Source of the DNA: Bacillota bacterium
Lineage (GTDB): Bacteria; Bacillota; Bacilli; Paenibacillales; NBRC-103111
Direction: 5' to 3'
Assembly (NCBI GenBank): GCA_023393235.1
Contig: JAEWMH010000022.1
Location: 1-24,687 of the forward strand
DNA: 24,687 nt
In this document: in pieces, positions 21,852 through 24,687 of the stretch
How the letters are laid out: every line of letters starts with the position of its first letter
Position numbering within the stretch: position 1 is the stretch's first letter
Program-made: the position numbers and the translations under genes
The notes under the pieces: model-generated
What the model saw: only the letters and a program-made list of their open reading frames with translations
What the model was told of the DNA's origin: nothing
Databases searched by the model: none

Positions 21852-22396
21852 TGGAAGCCCTCTTCACGAAAAAGCTTCAGCGCTTCTTCGAATTCTTTCC
21901 GTGTGATTTGAAACATCTGGCATCTTTTTAAGAATTGCTTGCCGTTGGCATAGCCGATTCCGAGCAGCCTGCCCATCGCTTCCCGCCGGGCTGCCGCATC
22001 CGGATGAACCAAAAGTCCTGCGCCCATCAGATCATCCTGGGTGATTTCCGATTCAGCCGTTTGATAGTCCGTTTTGAGGTTTTCGAGCGCCTTCCGGATC
22101 ATTTCAGGGGTCGCGTTCTCAATGCCCACATCACCGTTTTTGGTGGTTTCCTCCTGGCTCAGGAAAGCCTGCTTGCACCCCGGGAAGCGGGCGGTGATCA
22201 GCCGCCGCAGCCGTTCTCCCGCATGATCGGGATCCGTGAAGATAATAACGCCCCTGCGATCCAGGGCCAAACGGATCTTTTCGTAGACGGCCTGATTGAT
22301 GGCGGAGCCGCCGGTTTCGATAGTTTCTGCCTCCACGGCACGCTTAATGGCCGCCGTGTCGGACTTGCCCTCCACCACAATAATTTCTTTTAGCAT
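21848..22396 (-). CDS. rnmV: Ribonuclease M5
   Basis: A 182-residue Toprim-domain endonuclease that matures the ends of 5S rRNA from its precursor. The Toprim glutamate motif IIVVEGKSDTAA lies at residues 5-16 and the aspartate pair FTDPDHAGERLR near residue 53. The C-terminal half has GVENATPE-like sequence (GIENATPEMIRKAL) and a helical tail. ATG at 22396 has AGGGG upstream at a rather long distance. The overlap with rsmA puts two rRNA maturation genes in one unit, as in B. subtilis. Confidence 0.97.
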   Translation of the reverse strand: MLKEIIVVEGKSDTAAIKRAVEAETIETGGSAINQAVYEKIRLALDRRGVIIFTDPDHAGERLRRLITARFPGCKQAFLSQEETTKNGDVGIENATPEMIRKALENLKTDYQTAESEITQDDLMGAGLLVHPDAAARREAMGRLLGIGYANGKQFLKRCQMFQITRKEFEEALKLFREEGFQ

Positions 22397-22440
22397 AGAC
22401 GCAACTTTTCCCCTCGCCGCTTCGTCTTAATAAACAGGAA

Positions 22441-22465
22441 GAGAAGAGGCCGGCAGCCTCTTCTC
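22441..22465 (-). terminator. Probable terminator after yabE
   Basis: On the minus strand a perfect 10-bp stem GAGAAGAGGC/GCCTCTTCTC with a 5-nt loop is followed by TTCCTGTTTATT. The T-run is imperfect. Confidence 0.65.
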
Positions 22466-22513
22466 GAAAGGTATCCACTTGGAACAAGCCCTAGCCGGAC
22501 AGATCCAAACCCG

Positions 22514-23527
22514 TTAGTCGGTAACAGGCTTTTTCGGACCGATCACATATACGGTATAACCCCGCTTGGTGCCGAATTTGTTGGCATAAGCGTTGCTGTC
22601 GAAGTATACGTCGATCTTATTGCCCTTGATGGCGCTGCCTGTATCCTCAGCACGGCGGAAGCCGATGCCTTCGATATAGACCCACCAGCCCATGGGAATC
22701 ACACTTTTATCCACAGCAATGGTACGGCCCTCGGTTACAGTCGTGCCGCTGGAGGTAACACCGTATTGCGGGTGATCCTCATCCTTGCCTGTGGAGGCCA
22801 CGCCGGCGGAATACGCCGTCAAAGTCACATTGTTCAAAATCTTCTTATAGCCAAAGTTTACCCCGTTTTTGGTGACTTCATCCACATTAGGGGAGCTTGC
22901 GCTTAACACGGTTACCACCGGAGCTTTGGTACCCACGGCTACCACCTTGCTGACGCTTTCGGCGGCAATCGTTTCGTCCACCTTATTTTCCGCCACCAAA
23001 ACGCCATCCTCGTAAACCTTCTCTGTTTTGATGACCTTGGTTCCTTCTACACCGTCCTGAACAACCTCTTCCTTGCCCTTCAGCAGGCTGCTGTCATTCT
23101 GCTTCACCGTTTCGAAGGCAATCGGCTGCGACTGCTCAGCGATTTCCTTGGTGACGCGGACGATCTTGATTTCTTCCCCGGCGTCTAAGGGTTCCTCCAA
23201 CGACGGAGTAATCTTATCCAGCGGGTCCATGCCAATATTTAAATCCTCCAAAGCGCCTGCAACCGTCTTTCCGGTTGTATACAACGTTAAGGTCTTTCCA
23301 TCGGCAGTCAATTGCACCGGCGAGGTGTGATTCAGCACAATGACGTCCCCATTCCGCAGCTTGGTATCCACAGGCAGGGAAATACGGTCATTCTCACCGT
23401 ACGAAATTGCTTTTTCATCCAGTAGGTGTTTAAGAACATCTTCCCGGGTTACCACCACGGTTTCTTGTCCGTCCACCACTACGGATACGCTTTTGGTAGC
23501 CGTACCGTACAACAACATGAAAAACAT
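22514..23527 (-). CDS. yabE: YabE-type G5/3D-domain cell wall protein, intact part (5' end interrupted)
   Basis: A cell-surface protein related to resuscitation-promoting factors and likely to act on peptidoglycan. From the ATG at 23527 the remaining 337 residues contain two DUF348 repeats (VSVVVDGQETVVVTREDVLK, and a second near residue 72), a G5 domain (about 125-205, with QDGVEGTKVIKTEKVYEDG), and a C-terminal 3D domain (about 235-330) with its Asp motif AEDTGSAIKGNKIDVYF. The true start is probably GTG at 23656, giving a basic tail and a membrane segment (IIIAAAFSIALAFMFFMLLYG), but that frame is broken by TGA at 23567-23569. ATG 23527 lies within the membrane helix and has no SD, so expression from it is doubtful. 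The gene sits behind a c-di-AMP riboswitch, common for wall hydrolases. Confidence 0.88.
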   Translation of the reverse strand: MFFMLLYGTATKSVSVVVDGQETVVVTREDVLKHLLDEKAISYGENDRISLPVDTKLRNGDVIVLNHTSPVQLTADGKTLTLYTTGKTVAGALEDLNIGMDPLDKITPSLEEPLDAGEEIKIVRVTKEIAEQSQPIAFETVKQNDSSLLKGKEEVVQDGVEGTKVIKTEKVYEDGVLVAENKVDETIAAESVSKVVAVGTKAPVVTVLSASSPNVDEVTKNGVNFGYKKILNNVTLTAYSAGVASTGKDEDHPQYGVTSSGTTVTEGRTIAVDKSVIPMGWWVYIEGIGFRRAEDTGSAIKGNKIDVYFDSNAYANKFGTKRGYTVYVIGPKKPVTD

Positions 23528-23566
23528 GAAGGCTAAGGCGATCGAGAAAGCTGCTGCTATAATAAT

Positions 23567-23656
23567 TCAGCGCCCGTTTTCATGCTCCCATCGCAATGCG
23601 AAGGCCATGCTGGATGATCGTTTTTCATGGGTTTCCTGAACAGGGATAGCGCCCAC
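23567..23656 (-). pseudogene. 5' fragment of yabE ending in an in-frame TGA
   Basis: GTG at 23656 follows AAGGAGG at 10 nt and encodes 29 residues (VGAIPVQETHEKRSSSMAFA, then LRWEHENGR). It stops at TGA (23567-23569), exactly in frame with the downstream yabE coding region. The codons right after the stop continue the expected membrane helix, so one base explains the break. A TTG at 23661 is closer to the SD but reads 34 codons in another frame and ends at TAG. It could be a genuine nonsense mutation or a sequence error. Confidence 0.65.
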
Positions 23657-23861
23657 TTCAATCGGTCCTCCTTCATAGTCCGCCGTCTGGTATGATACAG
23701 GGTTCTTTTGACGTGACTATTGGTTTGATTATAACTTCATGCTTAAAAGCCAATTCTCCTCGCATTCAAAGCAGCTGCAGCCGGAATTCTGGCTCCTCGC
23801 GCAGCACCTCCTTCGCGAATATGATGAGTGGTTGAATTATGAATATCACGGGGGACAACAT

Positions 23862-23894
23862 AAAAAGCCCCGTGAAGAGGTATCTTCTCGTGGC
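23862..23894 (-). terminator. Riboswitch-associated intrinsic terminator upstream of yabE
   Basis: On the minus strand GCCACGAGAAGA pairs with TCTTCACGGGGC (two mismatches, 4-nt loop TACC) and is followed by TTTTTATG. It lies about 40 nt after the c-di-AMP aptamer, as expected for an OFF switch by premature termination. TGAAGAG at the 3' edge of the aptamer can pair with CTCTTCA in the terminator and may act as antiterminator. Confidence 0.75.
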
Positions 23895-23930
23895 AAACTA
23901 AGCATAAAAATGCACGACAAGTATCCTCTC

Positions 23931-24112
23931 TTCAACGCTTACGAGGTTAGCTGACGGATTCGGACGAAAGAGTCGCCCTACCTGTAAGACTGCAAAGCAG
24001 CCGTTACAGGATTCACCCCAAAACCGTGCCGTCACTTCAAGGCCCTCCACAATGCCATGAAGCTGTTCACATTCGGTTCCCCCGTTTTCCAAAATGGAAA
24101 CTCAGCGAATTG
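23931..24112 (-). ncRNA. c-di-AMP riboswitch (ydaO/yuaA leader)
   Basis: The minus strand reads, in order: TTCGCTGAG, ACGGGGGAACCGAAT, a variable stem, GACGGCACGG, GGGGTGAATCC, a stem with AGGGCGACTCTTTCGTCC, then CCGAATCCGTCAGCTAACC and TCGTAAGCGTT. These are the conserved boxes of the ydaO/yuaA class, in the right order and spacing, with CGCT and AGCG closing the P1 helix. This class binds c-di-AMP and usually shuts off wall hydrolase and osmolyte transporter genes through a downstream terminator. Here it precedes yabE. Confidence 0.93.
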
Positions 24113-24149
24113 GAAATTTGGCAAGCACTATTAAGTTATCATGTGTTGT

Positions 24150-24178
24150 ATATTAATGCCTCAAGCTAAAGTTGTAAA
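24150..24178 (-). promoter_or_regulatory. Promoter of the riboswitch-yabE transcript
   Basis: On the minus strand TTTACA (24173-24178), 17 bp, TAATAT (24150-24155). Transcription would start about 30 nt before the first conserved riboswitch box. Other weak pairings are possible in this AT-rich DNA. Confidence 0.5.
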
Positions 24179-24498
24179 TAGCGAAAAGTCCATAAATCGG
24201 TTAAAATTAGCCATGTATGCGGTTAAAAATGGTTTTTTTATCTCATTATCTCACTCGTTTTATTCATTTTCTCTTTATTTCTTAATTTCAATGGCTTATG
24301 ACGGCTCAAATATGAATTTTTTATTGCTTTCCCAAAAGAATTATCAAAAAATTTTGACATCGGAGGGCTAATTTCCCATCATATTTACAGTTTGTTTACC
24401 TCCTTCAATACCCTGTCCTCTGCTCTTTTTCCAGCCCCAAATCCTTCCGTTTTGCCCTCCCTTCCCCTCCCTTTTCCACTATCTTGTCCCCGGTTTAA
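24179..24498. other. AT-rich then pyrimidine-rich non-coding stretch
   Basis: About 320 bp with no supported gene. The first half is AT-rich, with CGGTTAAAA occurring twice near 24197 and 24221. The second half (24395-24490) is unusually C/T-rich on the plus strand. A plus-strand open frame at 24141-24371 has no SD and no protein-like character. Confidence 0.45.
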
Positions 24499-24528
24499 TT
24501 GCATCGTCTGGAGCTTTTTCTATATAAT
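24499..24528 (+). promoter_or_regulatory. Sigma-A promoter of the ABC transporter gene
   Basis: TTGCAT (24499-24504), 18 bp, TATAAT (24523-24528) on the plus strand, giving a leader of about 32 nt before the TTG at 24568. Confidence 0.7.
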
Positions 24529-24567
24529 AGCGGAAGAATACATAACGTAAGAAGCGGGTGAACCGGT

Positions 24568-24687
24568 TTGGAACCGATGCTGCAGGTTAAGGGTTTGTAC
24601 GGGGGGTATTTCCCGCGCAAGCCTGTTCTAAAGGATGTGGATTTTGACGTATTTCCCGGCGAGATGGTGGGCATGATCGGACTGAAC
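24568..24687 (+). CDS. ABC transporter ATP-binding protein, EcsA-like (5' end only)
   Basis: The first 40 codons of an ABC ATPase, cut by the window edge just before Walker A. The frame reads MLQVKGLYGGYFPRKPVL then KDVDFDVFPGEMVGMIGLN, the usual A-loop beta strands leading into GLNGAGKST. The GGY and MIGLN wording is closest to EcsA of the Ecs exporter system, which affects protein secretion and intramembrane proteolysis. TTG at 24568 or ATG at 24577 can be the start; no strong SD is seen. In B. subtilis tatD precedes yabE instead, so synteny ends here. The subfamily is a guess from a short fragment. Confidence 0.8.
   Translation, partial: MEPMLQVKGLYGGYFPRKPVLKDVDFDVFPGEMVGMIGLN

Noticed and set aside
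23739..23954. 71-codon plus-strand open frame
   Set aside because: It runs antisense to the riboswitch terminator and leader, with no SD.
24141..24371. 76-codon plus-strand open frame
   Set aside because: AT-rich, no SD, and it starts inside the riboswitch promoter region; no protein-like pattern.
1..24687. CRISPR arrays, insertion sequences, tRNA or rRNA genes
   Set aside because: I saw no regularly spaced identical repeats, no transposase frames and no tRNA or rRNA-like sequence. The repeats found are short, degenerate and intergenic.

Overview
The window looks like ori-proximal chromosome from an endospore-forming Firmicute, most likely Paenibacillus or a close relative (Paenibacillaceae). 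This rests on moderately high GC, several sporulation genes (spoVT, fin, spoVG, sspF, yabG, a SpoVB-type flippase), an S-layer (SLH) protein, and protein sequences that look Paenibacillus-like. Read on the minus strand, the gene order is the same as the Bacillus subtilis yabE-rnmV-ksgA-yabG-veg-sspF-ispE-purR-yabJ-spoVG-glmU-prs-ctc-pth-fin-mfd-spoVT-yabM block. The genus call is my recognition of sequence style; I ran no search.

Layout. 1-2363: a SpoVB/MurJ-type flippase running off the left edge, and spoVT with a sigma-G-type promoter. 2599-5877: a secreted SLH-domain protein on the plus strand, an insertion relative to B. subtilis. 5899-6340: two terminators around a modular intergenic repeat. 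6354-10944: a parvulin-type foldase lipoprotein whose start overlaps the end of mfd. 11222-12130: fin and pth. 12280-12480: a 66-codon plus-strand gene of unknown function. 12629-14334: ctc (ribosomal protein L25) and prs. 14335-14802: a second repeat-rich gap. 14803-17973: glmU, spoVG, ridA, purR. 18113-19766: ispE, sspF, veg. 19976-22396: yabG, rsmA, rnmV. 22514-24178: yabE behind a c-di-AMP (ydaO/yuaA) riboswitch and terminator, with an in-frame TGA near its 5' end. 24499-24687: a promoter and the first 40 codons of an EcsA-like ABC transporter ATPase on the plus strand.

Functionally the region mixes housekeeping genes (PRPP and UDP-GlcNAc synthesis, isoprenoid synthesis, peptidyl-tRNA recycling, rRNA maturation and methylation, transcription-coupled repair) with sporulation genes. 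Many transcription signals are readable: sigma-A, sigma-F, sigma-G, sigma-H and sigma-K type promoters in front of the expected genes, a PurBox over the purR promoter, and an intrinsic terminator after most units.

The least expected observations are: (i) two intergenic elements at 6097-6283 and 14476-14660 that share one architecture (two inverted units, a common spacer, two direct units) but carry different unit sequences; (ii) the nonsense codon in yabE between its N-terminal tail and membrane segment; (iii) two tandem consensus promoters ahead of veg; (iv) a small unknown gene whose ribosome binding site sits in a hairpin. I did not find a clear new multi-gene system.
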